Assembly: GCF_003581645.1 (NCBI RefSeq)
Contig: NZ_QXFK01000018.1
Span: 572,050-636,049 of the forward strand
Reading direction: 5' to 3'
DNA: 64,000 bases
From: Pelagerythrobacter aerophilus
Lineage (GTDB): Bacteria > Pseudomonadota > Alphaproteobacteria > Sphingomonadales > Sphingomonadaceae
In this document: positions 42,987-52,023 of the stretch, piece after piece
Layout of the letters: every line of letters starts with the position of its first letter
Numbering within the stretch: the stretch's first letter is position 1
Notes under the pieces: generated by a model
Told to the model about the DNA's origin: nothing
The model's input: the letters and a program-made list of their open reading frames with translations, nothing else
Databases searched by the model: none
Position numbers and translations under genes: made by a program

Positions 42987-44645
42987 TCACCACCAGGTCG
43001 CATAGAGAGCGACGAGGATGGCGATCACCCCGAAGGCGGCGGCATTGAAGCCGGCGGTCGTTCGATAGCTGATCCCCGTGGTGGTAATCCGGTCGCGGCC
43101 GGCCGCGCTCGGCATGACGAGCGACAGGACGACCGCCAGAGCAAGCGCGATCACGAACACCAGGCCCATCCGGTTCATGAACGGAAAGTCCGGCATGAAC
43201 TCCTTGAAGGCATAGGACAAGGCCACCGATGCGATCGCCGCGGCAATGGCGCCGGCTTCGCTCGCCCGCTTCCAGAACAGGCCGAGCAGGAAGATCACCG
43301 TGATCCCCGGCGTGAAGAAGCCCGAGAACTCCTGGATGAACTGGAACGCCTGGTCCGACCCGCCCAGCAGTGGCCGCGCCGTGAGCAGCGCCAGCACCGT
43401 CGCGGCCGCAGCGGCGATACGGCCGACCAGGACGAGGTGCTTCTCGTTGGCAGCGAGCAGGCTCTCGTCCTCGGCCGGCGGATAGGGCTCGTGCGTTGTC
43501 GCATCGGGATCGCCCGCCACGCGCTCCTCGTCTTCCGCACGCGTCGCCACGCGGCGGTACTTGGCATAGAGGTCGAGCGTGAAGATCGTCGCGATCGAGT
43601 TGATCTTGGAGGCGGTCGAAGCGACCACGGCGGCCATCAGCGCGGCGAACACCAGACCGAGCAGACCGGGCGGCAGATAGTGCATCATGGTCGGGTAGGC
43701 CTCGTCCGCCGGATCGAGCCCGGGGGCGAGGATCACCGCCGCAAGCCCCGGCAGCACGACAACCGCCGGCATCAGCAGCTTGAGGAAGGCGGCGAACACG
43801 ACGCCCTTCTGCGCTTCACCCAAGCTGCGAGCGGCCAGTGCGCGCTGGATGATGTACTGGTTGAAGCCCCAGTAACTGAGGTTGGCGATCCACATGCCGC
43901 CGACGAGAACGGCGATACCGGGGAGCTCCTGATAGCCGAGCTCGCCCGGCTCCAGGATCATGTTGAACTTCTCGGGCGCCTGGTCGAGCAGTGCGGTGAA
44001 GCCGGCCCACACGCCCTGTCCGCCACCGACTTCGTTGAGCGTCAGGCCGGAGATGATGAGCCCGCCGAGCACCAGCAGCGTCACCTGGACGATGTCGGTC
44101 AGCGCCACCGCCTTGAGGCCGCCGTAAAGCTGGTAGAGGAGCGCAAAACCGCCCAGCGCGTAGAGGGCGACATCCTGATCGACGCCCGCGACCTTGTTGA
44201 CCGCGATCGAACCGAGCCAGACGATCGAAGTGAGGTTCACGAAAATGTAGAGCGCGATCCAGAAGATCGCCATCAGCGTGCGGATCGTCGGGCCGTACCG
44301 CTGTTCCAGGAACTGCGGCATCGTGTAGATTTCGTTCTTGAGGAAGATCGGCAGGAAATACTTGCCGACGATCAGCAGGGTCAGCGCCGCCATCCATTCG
44401 TAGGACGCGATCGCCAGCCCGAGCCGATAGCCGGCGCCGGACATGCCGACGATCTGCTCGGCGGAGATGTTGGCGGCGATCAGTGACGCGCCGATCGCCC
44501 ACCACGGCAGATCCTTGGACGCGAGGAAATAGTCGGAGCTGTTCTTGGTGTGTCCGCCCTTCTCGCGTGACACCCATTGCGCCAGCCCGAAAATGCCGAT
44601 CGCATAGATGACCACCACGATCGCATCGATGGCTGCTAGATCCAA
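42987..44645 (-). CDS. SSS-family sodium/sugar symporter
   Basis: This roughly 552-residue transporter has about 14 membrane helices. It shows the SSS pattern: SDYFLASKDLPWWAIGASLIAANISAEQIVGMSGAGYRLGLAIASYEWMAAL and YGGLKAVALTDIVQVTLLV, and ALMAAVVASTASKINSIATIFTLDLY, similar to SGLT-type sugar carriers. TTG at 44645 is preferred as start because GGGAGG lies five bases upstream; an ATG at 44687 is in frame but lacks a good site. Context suggests galactose or a related sugar or sugar acid. Confidence 0.88.
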   Translation of the reverse strand: MDLAAIDAIVVVIYAIGIFGLAQWVSREKGGHTKNSSDYFLASKDLPWWAIGASLIAANISAEQIVGMSGAGYRLGLAIASYEWMAALTLLIVGKYFLPIFLKNEIYTMPQFLEQRYGPTIRTLMAIFWIALYIFVNLTSIVWLGSIAVNKVAGVDQDVALYALGGFALLYQLYGGLKAVALTDIVQVTLLVLGGLIISGLTLNEVGGGQGVWAGFTALLDQAPEKFNMILEPGELGYQELPGIAVLVGGMWIANLSYWGFNQYIIQRALAARSLGEAQKGVVFAAFLKLLMPAVVVLPGLAAVILAPGLDPADEAYPTMMHYLPPGLLGLVFAALMAAVVASTASKINSIATIFTLDLYAKYRRVATRAEDEERVAGDPDATTHEPYPPAEDESLLAANEKHLVLVGRIAAAAATVLALLTARPLLGGSDQAFQFIQEFSGFFTPGITVIFLLGLFWKRASEAGAIAAAIASVALSYAFKEFMPDFPFMNRMGLVFVIALALAVVLSLVMPSAAGRDRITTTGISYRTTAGFNAAAFGVIAILVALYATWW

Positions 44646-44716
44646 AGTCGCCTCCCGTCCCGAACTCTTGTGTTCTGCCCGGCCCATACGATAATGCGCC
44701 GAGCAACAGGCGGTCT

Positions 44717-44731
44717 ATTTATATGATCTAT
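44717..44731. promoter_or_regulatory. Operator-like site, copy D (between symporter and GntR genes)
   Basis: ATTTATATGATCTAT matches the shared motif at 11 of 15 positions. It lies between the divergent symporter-dgoK-dgoA unit and the GntR-type regulator gene, a typical place for auto-regulation. Confidence 0.5.
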
Positions 44732-44808
44732 AGGACTTGTCCAGCGGCCACGTGCCTGCCTATATGCGGTGCAATGGACCGGGACATCACGAGGAGGATA
44801 GCAGCCTG

Positions 44809-45549
44809 ATGACGGCGATGGACCCGGCGGACGTGCGCACGCAGCTCGGCCGCAACCTTACTTACGGCATGCTCGATACGCTGGGCCGCGCGATCGTCAT
44901 CGGCAGCTATCAGGACCGCGTCTTCCCCACCGAGGCCGAACTGGCGAAGGAATACGGCGTCAGCCGCTCGGTCACGCGCGAAGCGGTGAAGATGCTGACG
45001 GCCAAGGGGCTGCTGAGCGCCCGCCCGCGGCAGGGCACGATCATCCAGCCGGCGACGTCGTGGAATCTGTTCGACACCGACGTGCTGCGCTGGCTGCTCG
45101 AGCGGAAATTCTCGGTTGAGCTGCTGCGGCACTTCAACCAGCTTCGCGTCGCGATCGAGCCCGAAGCCGCCGCGCTTGCGGCCACGTATGCGGCGCCGTC
45201 CGACCTCGAGGCGATCGATGCCGGGCTCAAGCGGATGCGCGCAGCCGAGCAGGGCAACGACGACACGCTCGACGCCGACATCGCCTTCCACGTCGCCGTG
45301 CTGCGCGCATCGGCCAACCCGTTCTACGCGCAGTTCCGCGATGTCGTCTCGACGGCGCTCAGGACCTCGATCCGCTTCACCAACCGGATCAAGGGCCGCT
45401 CCGCCAGCGTCGACGACCACGCCGCCGTTCGCGATGCGATCGCGGCGCGGAAGCCCGACGCCGCCCGCAAGGCGATGAAACGGCTGATCGGCGATGTTCT
45501 CGAACTCATCGAAACCGCCGACGACGAGCCGGAGCCTACGGCCGGCTGA
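44809..45549 (+). CDS. GntR/FadR-family (FCD) transcriptional regulator
   Basis: This 246-residue regulator has a winged helix-turn-helix (AIVIGSYQDRVFPTEAELAKEYGVSRSVTREAVKMLTAKGLLSARPRQGTII) and a C-terminal FCD ligand domain with its metal-type residues (LRVAIEPEAAALAA, DIAFHVAVLRASANPFYAQF, DDHAAVRDAIAARKPDAARKAM). The start at MTAMDP is preceded by GAGGAGGA. It is divergent from the galactonate genes and is the likely repressor for the locus, comparable in type to DgoR of E. coli. The inducer would be a sugar-acid intermediate. Confidence 0.9.
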   Translation: MTAMDPADVRTQLGRNLTYGMLDTLGRAIVIGSYQDRVFPTEAELAKEYGVSRSVTREAVKMLTAKGLLSARPRQGTIIQPATSWNLFDTDVLRWLLERKFSVELLRHFNQLRVAIEPEAAALAATYAAPSDLEAIDAGLKRMRAAEQGNDDTLDADIAFHVAVLRASANPFYAQFRDVVSTALRTSIRFTNRIKGRSASVDDHAAVRDAIAARKPDAARKAMKRLIGDVLELIETADDEPEPTAG

Positions 45550-45560
45550 TCAGCCTCCCG

Positions 45561-46592
45561 TCATTCCGAAACGCCCGGCGGTGCGAGCGGCGTATCAATG
45601 GCAACGGGCTCTCCGAACACCGGCACGCCCTCTGTGTCCCATTCGAACCGCTGAATCCGCGGCGAGCGTTTGCTCGTGCATTGCATGTCGGGCCCGGGAT
45701 TGGCGTGATAAATGATCCAGTTCTCTCGCCCGTTGCCTGCCGTAAAGAAGCCGTTGTGGCCGGGTGCATAGACGCCGTTCTCCGGTGACTTGTGGAAGAC
45801 CGGCTCCGGCGACTTCGTCCAGACGTCCGGATCGAGCGGGTCGCTTCCGGCAGGTGCCGAGAGCAAGCCGAGCGCATAGTCGTCGGACCAGCAGGCGCTC
45901 GCCGAATAGCTGAGGAACAAGTCGCCGTCCGGGCCGAGCAGGAACTCGGGACCTTCGAGAATCTGGCGGCCGCCCTGCTTCTCCCAGGCATGTTCCGGGC
46001 GAGCGATGATCGCTTCCTCGCCCTCGAGCGTCCACGGGTTCGCCATGCGCGCGATCGCGAGCACGCTGTCAGGCCCCACATAGGGCGAATAGACGAAGTA
46101 GCGCTTGCCTTCGTACGCGAAGGTCGTGCCGTCGATGCCGTTGTAGCGGGTGTTGACGCGGCCACGGTCGACCCAGGTGCCGGTCGTCGGATCCTCCGCG
46201 CTATTCTCCAGCACGAACACGCCCCGATGGGCGTCGTTGTCCTGCCCGCTCGCCGCCGCGGTGTAGTAGACGTACCACTTGCCGCCTATCCGGTGCAGCT
46301 CGGGCGCCCAGATCGAAACCGCGTTGGGACCGGTCGCCGGCGGGCGCCAGATCACCGTGGGCGAAGCCTCGGCGAGCCGGGCCATATCGCGCGTCTTGCG
46401 CATCTCCAGCCGGTCTCCGCTGGTGTTCATGTAGTAGAACACGCCCCCATGCTCGGTCACCCAGGGGTCGGGCCCGGACGGCAGCAGGGGGTTGGTGAAC
46501 GTGCGCGGTGCGGCAGTCGCACAGGCCGCGAGGAGCCCGCAGGCTGCGACGGTCAACCAACTGGTGCGGCGCTTCTTCTTCGGATCGGACAT
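45561..46592 (-). CDS. Lipoprotein-like glycoside hydrolase family 43 enzyme
   Basis: This 343-residue enzyme has a lipobox-like signal (AACGLLAACATAA) and a clear GH43 core: TNPLLPSGPDPWVTEHGGVFYYMNTS (catalytic base aspartate), SIWAPELHRIGGKWYVYYTA, GIDGTTFAYEGKRYFVYS and the catalytic acid glutamate in ILEGPEFLLG. VYAPGHNGFF is also typical. Likely an arabinofuranosidase, xylosidase or galactosidase. The start was set at MSDPKKKRR. It lies downstream of the TonB receptor, separated from it by a terminator. Confidence 0.87.
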   Translation of the reverse strand: MSDPKKKRRTSWLTVAACGLLAACATAAPRTFTNPLLPSGPDPWVTEHGGVFYYMNTSGDRLEMRKTRDMARLAEASPTVIWRPPATGPNAVSIWAPELHRIGGKWYVYYTAAASGQDNDAHRGVFVLENSAEDPTTGTWVDRGRVNTRYNGIDGTTFAYEGKRYFVYSPYVGPDSVLAIARMANPWTLEGEEAIIARPEHAWEKQGGRQILEGPEFLLGPDGDLFLSYSASACWSDDYALGLLSAPAGSDPLDPDVWTKSPEPVFHKSPENGVYAPGHNGFFTAGNGRENWIIYHANPGPDMQCTSKRSPRIQRFEWDTEGVPVFGEPVAIDTPLAPPGVSE

Positions 46593-46610
46593 GCGCAATC
46601 TCGCTCGGAT

Positions 46611-46638
46611 AAAGAAATGGGCGGCACGGAGGCCGCCC
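46611..46638 (-). terminator. Terminator after the TonB receptor gene
   Basis: On the minus strand GGGCGGC, a CTCCGT loop and GCCGCCC are followed by ATTTCTTT. It lies between the receptor stop (46703) and the GH43 start (46592). Read-through could still supply the GH43 gene at a lower level. Confidence 0.75.
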
Positions 46639-46702
46639 AAGGGAGAGAAAGAGCGCCGCCGGACGAACCGGCAGCAGTTCATGAGAGCGGCGAACCGCCG
46701 CG

Positions 46703-49438
46703 TCAGAATTTCACCCGGACGCTGGCACCGTAGAACGTATCGTCTATGCGGATGTCGTGCGGGTAGGCGGGGGTGTCGAAATAGCTGAGATACTTGCCTT
46801 TCAGCACGTTCACCCCTTCGAAGTTGACGGTGATGTTCTCCGTCACGTCGTAACCGATCGAGAAGTCGAGACGGCCGTTCGGACGCACGTAGTTGAAGTA
46901 GATCTGCTGCTCCGGAACCAGCAGCTGCGTGAACGTGCCGTCGTAGTAGCGATCGCGCCAGTTGTAGGCGACGCGAGCGTGGAGACCGTACTTCTCGTAT
47001 AGCGCGCCCACGTTGTAGGCGTGCTTGGACACCCCGCCCAGCGCCTTGCCCTGGAGTAGGTCGCCTTCGGTAAGAACCTCCGTATCGGCGTATGTGTAGT
47101 TCGCGAACACGCCCAAGCCGTCAAATCCGTCCGGCAGGAAATCCAGGAAGTACTGACCGCCGACTTCGAAGCCCTGCAGCCTCGATGAACCCAGGTTGCG
47201 CGGGCGATTGATGTCGTAGGTGATGCCGTCGATCACTTCCTCGGCGACGTTCCGGGCGACCCGATCCTTGATGTCGCGGTAATAGACGCCCGCCGCGATA
47301 TAGGAGCCGCGGCCGAAGTAGTACTCCAGCGTGGCATCGTAGGAATCGGCGACCTGCGGCCTCAGGTTCGGATTGCCGCCCGTGCCGCTCGGACGGATGT
47401 TCGCATTCGACGGGACGGAATATGTAAGGCCCGGATTGAGGTCGGCGAACAGCGGCTGAGCGATCGTCCTGGCATAGCTGGCGCGGAACTGAAGCTCCGG
47501 CGTCAGTTGAACACGGATGCTGGCGTTGGGCAGGAACTTCTTGCTCGACGAACTCGCCTTCACCGGGGTGAGCACGCCCTCGCCGTCAGGTGACGTCACG
47601 ACCCCCGTACCCTCGATCGTGCGGTCGGTAATGACGTAGCGGCCGCCGATCAGTCCATCGATGGGAATGGTTCCGACGTCGAAGGCGTAGCGGCCCTGCA
47701 AATAGAGCGCCATCGTCGATTCGTCCGCGTCGAAGCTGCGCGTCGGGCTGTCTTCCGGATCGCCCGGGGCCCCGCCATAGAGCGCGCGCAGCACGTCGGT
47801 ATTCTCGCGCAGGAAGTCGGGATCGGGCGTAATCCAGTGCTGCCCACCGTTGATGACCGGGATCGTCGCCGGCGATTCGATCAGGAAGTCCGCCGGCAGC
47901 CCCGAATTGGCGACGAGACGGTCGGCCATGTTCGATGCCGGCGGTCCGCCAGCCAGATTGCCGCGGAAGGTCGCATTGCGATCCGCATAGCGCACGCCGA
48001 ACTGAACCTCGTCGAGGAACGAGCCGACCTCATACGAGCCGTCGAACATCGCCTGGGTGATCGTGCTGTTCGAACGCCTGTAGTCCTGGAACAGGCTGTT
48101 GATGAACATGAAGCCGTCCGGATCGCCGACAGGGTTGCCGACCATGTCGGTCGTGCCGTGCCGGTCGTCGTTGATATCGACGTCGACCTGCTCGATCCGC
48201 TTGCCGATGTCGACGATCGTCGTCCGGTTGTTGGTCTTGCTCTGGAAGCGCGAGATATCGAGCCGCAGATTCCACGGGCCGTCGGTAATCTTGATGCCGC
48301 CCGCCAGCATATACTGGTCGGTCTTGTCGCGCTTGGCCTGGGTGCTGGTGTTGCCGGGCACGTTGTTGAAGGTGGCCGAACTGCCGATGCAGAGATCCTG
48401 GATATCGGCGGAGTTGGGGTCGCGGAAACCAGCGGGGCTGACCGGTGCCTGGAAGCACAGATCGGTCGCCTCGACGTTGCTGATGCTTTCCGCCGCGAAG
48501 ATGTCGGAGAAGATGAAGAACGTGCCGAATTTCGCTCGGTAGCCCGAGTAGAGACCGTCGAGGTAGAGCTCGACGGTGTCGTTCGGGCGCCACTGGAACG
48601 CAGCGTTGACCTGGGGCCGCTGATACTTGCCGGTGTCGGTCAGTCCGCCGACGCACGTGGGCAGGACTACGCCGTCACCGCCCGGAGGGCCGTTGCTGCC
48701 CGAGCGCGGGTCGCAGTTGAACGAGATCGGCCGGTTGAAGCTGTTGTCGGAATAGGAGAGGTTGATGAGCGCGCCCATCTCCCCATCGCCCGCATCCCAG
48801 CGGCCGCCGATCAGGACGCCGCCGTTGTAGCTCAGCTCGTCGGCGTTCTCGCCATAGGTGGCGCGGCCCAGCGCGCTGACCGTCAGGCCCTGATCGAGGT
48901 CGAAGGGCTTGCGCAGCCGCAGGTCGATATTGCCGGCAATGCCGCCTTCGATCTTTTCCGCGGAATTGGACTTGTAGACGTCCGCCCGTGCCAGCGCCTC
49001 GGCCGGCAGGTCCTGGAAGGCGAAGCCGCGCCCGACGCCGGTGAAGATCTCGCGCCCGTCGAGCGTGGTGATAATGTCGCCGATGCCGCGGATCAGCGGA
49101 TTGACGATCTCGTTGTTGAAACCGTTGACCACCTGCACGCCTGGCACGCGCTGAAGCGCCGCGGCGGTCGTCGTATCGGGAAACTTGCCGATGTCCTCGG
49201 CGACGATGGAATCCACCACCATGTCCGAGTTCTGCTTGATCTCGGCCGCGCGGCTGAGACTGGCGCGAATGCCGGTGACGACGATGAGATCTTCCTCGCT
49301 CTCGGCCGGCAAATCGGCCGAGGCCTCAACCGACTGAGAGCTGGACTGAGGCTCCGCAACATCTTGCGCGAAAGCCGTTCCCGACCAAGCGATCGCGAGC
49401 AGCGAAGCCGAACGGAGAATGCCCTTGGACCAAATCAT
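46703..49438 (-). CDS. TonB-dependent outer-membrane receptor for carbohydrates
   Basis: This 911-residue receptor has a signal peptide (SASLLAIAWSGTAFAQ), a TonB-box-like EEDLIVVTGIRASL, a plug domain (NSDMVVDSIVAEDIGKFPDTTTAAALQRVPGVQV, IRGIGDIITTLDGRE) and a C-terminal 22-strand barrel ending in GASVRVKF. This type, with VVTGIRASL and FPDTTTAAALQRV, is common in sphingomonad and Caulobacter polysaccharide loci. GGGGAGAA precedes the ATG. The substrate is probably a galactose- or arabinose-rich oligosaccharide, judged from its neighbours. Confidence 0.93.
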   Translation of the reverse strand: MIWSKGILRSASLLAIAWSGTAFAQDVAEPQSSSQSVEASADLPAESEEDLIVVTGIRASLSRAAEIKQNSDMVVDSIVAEDIGKFPDTTTAAALQRVPGVQVVNGFNNEIVNPLIRGIGDIITTLDGREIFTGVGRGFAFQDLPAEALARADVYKSNSAEKIEGGIAGNIDLRLRKPFDLDQGLTVSALGRATYGENADELSYNGGVLIGGRWDAGDGEMGALINLSYSDNSFNRPISFNCDPRSGSNGPPGGDGVVLPTCVGGLTDTGKYQRPQVNAAFQWRPNDTVELYLDGLYSGYRAKFGTFFIFSDIFAAESISNVEATDLCFQAPVSPAGFRDPNSADIQDLCIGSSATFNNVPGNTSTQAKRDKTDQYMLAGGIKITDGPWNLRLDISRFQSKTNNRTTIVDIGKRIEQVDVDINDDRHGTTDMVGNPVGDPDGFMFINSLFQDYRRSNSTITQAMFDGSYEVGSFLDEVQFGVRYADRNATFRGNLAGGPPASNMADRLVANSGLPADFLIESPATIPVINGGQHWITPDPDFLRENTDVLRALYGGAPGDPEDSPTRSFDADESTMALYLQGRYAFDVGTIPIDGLIGGRYVITDRTIEGTGVVTSPDGEGVLTPVKASSSSKKFLPNASIRVQLTPELQFRASYARTIAQPLFADLNPGLTYSVPSNANIRPSGTGGNPNLRPQVADSYDATLEYYFGRGSYIAAGVYYRDIKDRVARNVAEEVIDGITYDINRPRNLGSSRLQGFEVGGQYFLDFLPDGFDGLGVFANYTYADTEVLTEGDLLQGKALGGVSKHAYNVGALYEKYGLHARVAYNWRDRYYDGTFTQLLVPEQQIYFNYVRPNGRLDFSIGYDVTENITVNFEGVNVLKGKYLSYFDTPAYPHDIRIDDTFYGASVRVKF

Positions 49439-49519
49439 GATGATGTTCTCCCCATACCGCGTGGCGGTGTCCCGGTTTTTTCCGGTGTTGCGCCAATCGT
49501 AACGCGGCTGAAATAGTCT

Positions 49520-49544
49520 TACAAGTAGTATTTGTAGGATAATT
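49520..49544. promoter_or_regulatory. Operator-like region, copy E (before the TonB receptor)
   Basis: TACAAGTAGTATTTGTA (49520-49536) is a near-perfect inverted repeat (7 of 8 pairs), overlapping ATTTGTAGGATAATT (49530-49544), the weakest copy of the locus-wide motif (10 of 15). It lies about 80 bases upstream of the receptor gene. Confidence 0.45.
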
Positions 49545-49588
49545 GACGACGGATGCGAGCACCCTCGCTCCGGCGCTCAGAGCCGACC

Positions 49589-50755
49589 TCAGTCCGTTGC
49601 GATGACCGCCGGCTGGGTCGGAGTCGGAGGCACGACGCCCTTCGGCGCCGCGGTCAAACGCTTGATCAGATCGACCTCGGCCTGGCGATAGGGCGTGCCG
49701 TCGGTGTGAAGCACGTCGTGGAACCAGATCGTCGGCTCGTCATAGGTGTACGGCTTCTTCCAGCTATCCCAGGGCAGACGAGTCTGCGACTCCCCGTCGA
49801 CAAAGCCCCAGTTGTACATCGCGATGTTGAGGCGCTTTGCGATCGGCAGCGAGCCGTCGAAAGTCGAACCGTTGCCGCGCGCCATGTACTCGGTGCACAG
49901 TACAGGCCGGCCGTAGCTCAGCATCTGCTGCGCCCGCCGCTCGAACTGTTCCGGCCAGTTGTAGTCGTGGAAGCTCATCACGTCGGACTCGGCGAGTTGG
50001 ATCTTCTCGACCGCGTCGCGCTTCTCCATCCGGTGCCAGTCTTCGCCGGTCCACAAGCCGCTGGTCAGCGGCTGGGTCGGATCGGCGCTGCGCGCCCATT
50101 CGAACACGTCGTCGAGAAGCCCGGCGACCATTTGCTTCTTGTTCGGTGTGGGCGCGTAGTTGCCGCCGCCGTCGTTGTTCGGCTCGTTCCAGACATCCCA
50201 TGCGAGGACCCGGTCGTCGTTCGCGAAGCGCCCGACGACATCCTTCACATAAGCTTCCAGCTTGTGGTGCTGGCTCTTGTCCGCGAGCCGTTCCGCGCCC
50301 GGCGCCTGGACCCAGCCCGAGTTGTGGACGCCCGGGATCGGCGGATGCTGCGCACCGGCGACCGGATGTGGATCCCAACAACTGTCGAACAGCACGAACA
50401 TCGGCCGGATGCCGTGCTTGGCGGCGATGGTCAGGAACTGGTCCATTCGCTGCTTCAAACCCTCCGGATCGTTCTCCCACAGCAGGTTGTGCAGATAGAC
50501 CCGCATGGTGTTCATGCCGAGATCCGCTGCCCAGCCGAGCTCCTTGTCGATCGTCGCGGGATCGAAGGTTTCGGCCTGCCACATGTCGAGTTGGTTGATC
50601 GCGGTCGCCGGATTGTAGTTCGCGCCGACGAGCCACGGCTGCTGGTCGTACCAGGCATTCGCTTCCTGCTTGGTCCAGATCTCCCGCGCCTCTGCAGGCG
50701 CGGCCATCGCCACGACCGAGGCCGCCGCGAAGAACAGAGTCATCGAACGCTTCAT
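49589..50755 (-). CDS. Secreted glycosidase with GH5/clan A-like fold
   Basis: This 388-residue protein has a signal peptide (MTLFFAAASVVAMAAPAEA) and a TIM-barrel pattern: WAADLGMNTMRVYLHNLLW, HGIRPMFVLFDSCWDPH, the acid/base glutamate in LAWDVWNEPNNDGGG and a candidate nucleophile glutamate in PVLCTEYMARGNGS. These are clan GH-A features. Its specificity (mannanase, galactanase, xylanase) is not readable. It follows the aldose epimerase gene by 37 bases in the same unit. Confidence 0.8.
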   Translation of the reverse strand: MKRSMTLFFAAASVVAMAAPAEAREIWTKQEANAWYDQQPWLVGANYNPATAINQLDMWQAETFDPATIDKELGWAADLGMNTMRVYLHNLLWENDPEGLKQRMDQFLTIAAKHGIRPMFVLFDSCWDPHPVAGAQHPPIPGVHNSGWVQAPGAERLADKSQHHKLEAYVKDVVGRFANDDRVLAWDVWNEPNNDGGGNYAPTPNKKQMVAGLLDDVFEWARSADPTQPLTSGLWTGEDWHRMEKRDAVEKIQLAESDVMSFHDYNWPEQFERRAQQMLSYGRPVLCTEYMARGNGSTFDGSLPIAKRLNIAMYNWGFVDGESQTRLPWDSWKKPYTYDEPTIWFHDVLHTDGTPYRQAEVDLIKRLTAAPKGVVPPTPTQPAVIATD

Positions 50756-50792
50756 TGGGATCTCCCGTATTGTTCTGTGCGGTCTGCGCGTG

Positions 50793-51953
50793 TCAGCGCG
50801 CCGCCTTGGCCTGTCCGCTCGACAGGCGGTAAATCATGACGTTGCGATAGGTCTCGCCGGGCTCCAGCCGGCCCGAGCCGAACGTCGGCTGGTTGGGCGT
50901 ATCGGGGAAGAGCTGCGGCTCGAGCACGATGGTATCGCCCTGGCGGTAGATGCCCTTCGACTTGCCCGCGATGGTGCCGTCGAGGAAATTGCCCGAGTAG
51001 AACTGCAGACCCGGCTGGTTGGACCAGAGCTCGAAGCTGCGGCCAGAAACCGGTTCCTCGACGCGCGCCATCAGGCGCGGCTCGTCGGAAACTGTCTTCG
51101 CGATGACGAAGTTGTGATCGTAGCCGCGGCCATAGACGATCTGCTGATCGCTCGCGTCGCGAACGCGCTCGCCCACGGCATGGGGTTCGCGGAAGTCGAA
51201 CGCCGTGCCCTCGACCGGGCGGAATTCGCCCGTCGGGATCAGCGTCTCGTCGACCGGGGTATAGTGATCCGCCGGAATGGTGAGCACGTGCCCCATGGCG
51301 CTGCCCGCCCCTTCGCCGCGCAGGTTCCAGTACGCGTGATTGCTGATGTTGACGATCGTTGGCTCATCCGTCGTCGCGCGATACTCGATCGTCAGCGCAT
51401 TCTCCTCGTCGAGCGAATAGATCGCGAACACCGTCAGCTCGCCAGGGTAGCCCTGATCGCCGTCGGGGCTGACATAACGCAGGGTCGCCTTGGCGGTCGG
51501 CCCGTCTTCGACCGAGACGACCTCCCACAGCACTTTGTCGAAACCGGTTGTGCCGCCGTGTAGCGAGTTGGGACCGTTGTTGACGGGCGTCTCGTAGGTC
51601 TTTCCATCGAGCGCGAACCGCCCTTTGGCAATCCGGTTCGCGAAGCGGCCGACGGTCGCGCCGAAGTATTCAGGCTTGGCCAGATAGCCTTCGAGCGTGA
51701 GATAACCGAGCTGGACGTCCGCCTTCTCGCCGTTGCGGTCGGGCATGATCAGCGACTGGAGCGTCGCGCCCAGGCTGATCACGGTCGCCGACACGCCCTG
51801 CTCGTTCGACAGCGTCACCGCGGTGACCTCGCGCCCGTCGGGCAGCGTGCCGAAGCTTTCCTGCGATGCGGTCGCGGCGAGTGCTGCGTTCGGCATACCC
51901 ATCGCGATTCCCGCCGCGGCCGCAAGCGCGGCTGCCTTTGCCTTGAGCGTCAT
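50793..51953 (-). CDS. galM: Secreted aldose 1-epimerase (mutarotase)
   Basis: This 386-residue protein has a signal peptide (AAALAAAAGIAMGMPNAALA) and the GalM motifs: GATVGRFANRIAKGRFALDGK, NGPNSLHGG (histidine), NISNHAYWNL (catalytic histidine), GRGYDHNFV and a C-terminal NQPTFGSGRLEPGETY. The start is supported by AGGAGG six bases upstream. A periplasmic mutarotase would supply the anomer needed for uptake or oxidation of the released sugar. Confidence 0.93.
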   Translation of the reverse strand: MTLKAKAAALAAAAGIAMGMPNAALAATASQESFGTLPDGREVTAVTLSNEQGVSATVISLGATLQSLIMPDRNGEKADVQLGYLTLEGYLAKPEYFGATVGRFANRIAKGRFALDGKTYETPVNNGPNSLHGGTTGFDKVLWEVVSVEDGPTAKATLRYVSPDGDQGYPGELTVFAIYSLDEENALTIEYRATTDEPTIVNISNHAYWNLRGEGAGSAMGHVLTIPADHYTPVDETLIPTGEFRPVEGTAFDFREPHAVGERVRDASDQQIVYGRGYDHNFVIAKTVSDEPRLMARVEEPVSGRSFELWSNQPGLQFYSGNFLDGTIAGKSKGIYRQGDTIVLEPQLFPDTPNQPTFGSGRLEPGETYRNVMIYRLSSGQAKAAR

Positions 51954-52005
51954 CTTCTCCCTCCTGATGCGAACCGTATCAACGGCCTCCTGCCGAGTAA
52001 AGCAG

Positions 52006-52020
52006 TTTAATATGATAAAT
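52006..52020. promoter_or_regulatory. Operator-like site, copy B (before galM)
   Basis: TTTAATATGATAAAT matches the motif at 13 of 15 positions compared with copy A. It lies in the 70-base gap between the lactonase stop and the galM start and would control the galM-glycosidase unit. Confidence 0.58.
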
Positions 52021-52023
52021 GAG

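Noticed and set aside
42489..44486. 665-codon open frame antisense to dgoK and the symporter
   Set aside because: Charged, His/Arg/Glu-rich composition without any recognisable domain; both sense genes are certain.
47837..49516. 559-codon open frame antisense to the TonB receptor
   Set aside because: The receptor has clear plug and barrel motifs; the antisense frame has none and reflects high GC codon structure.
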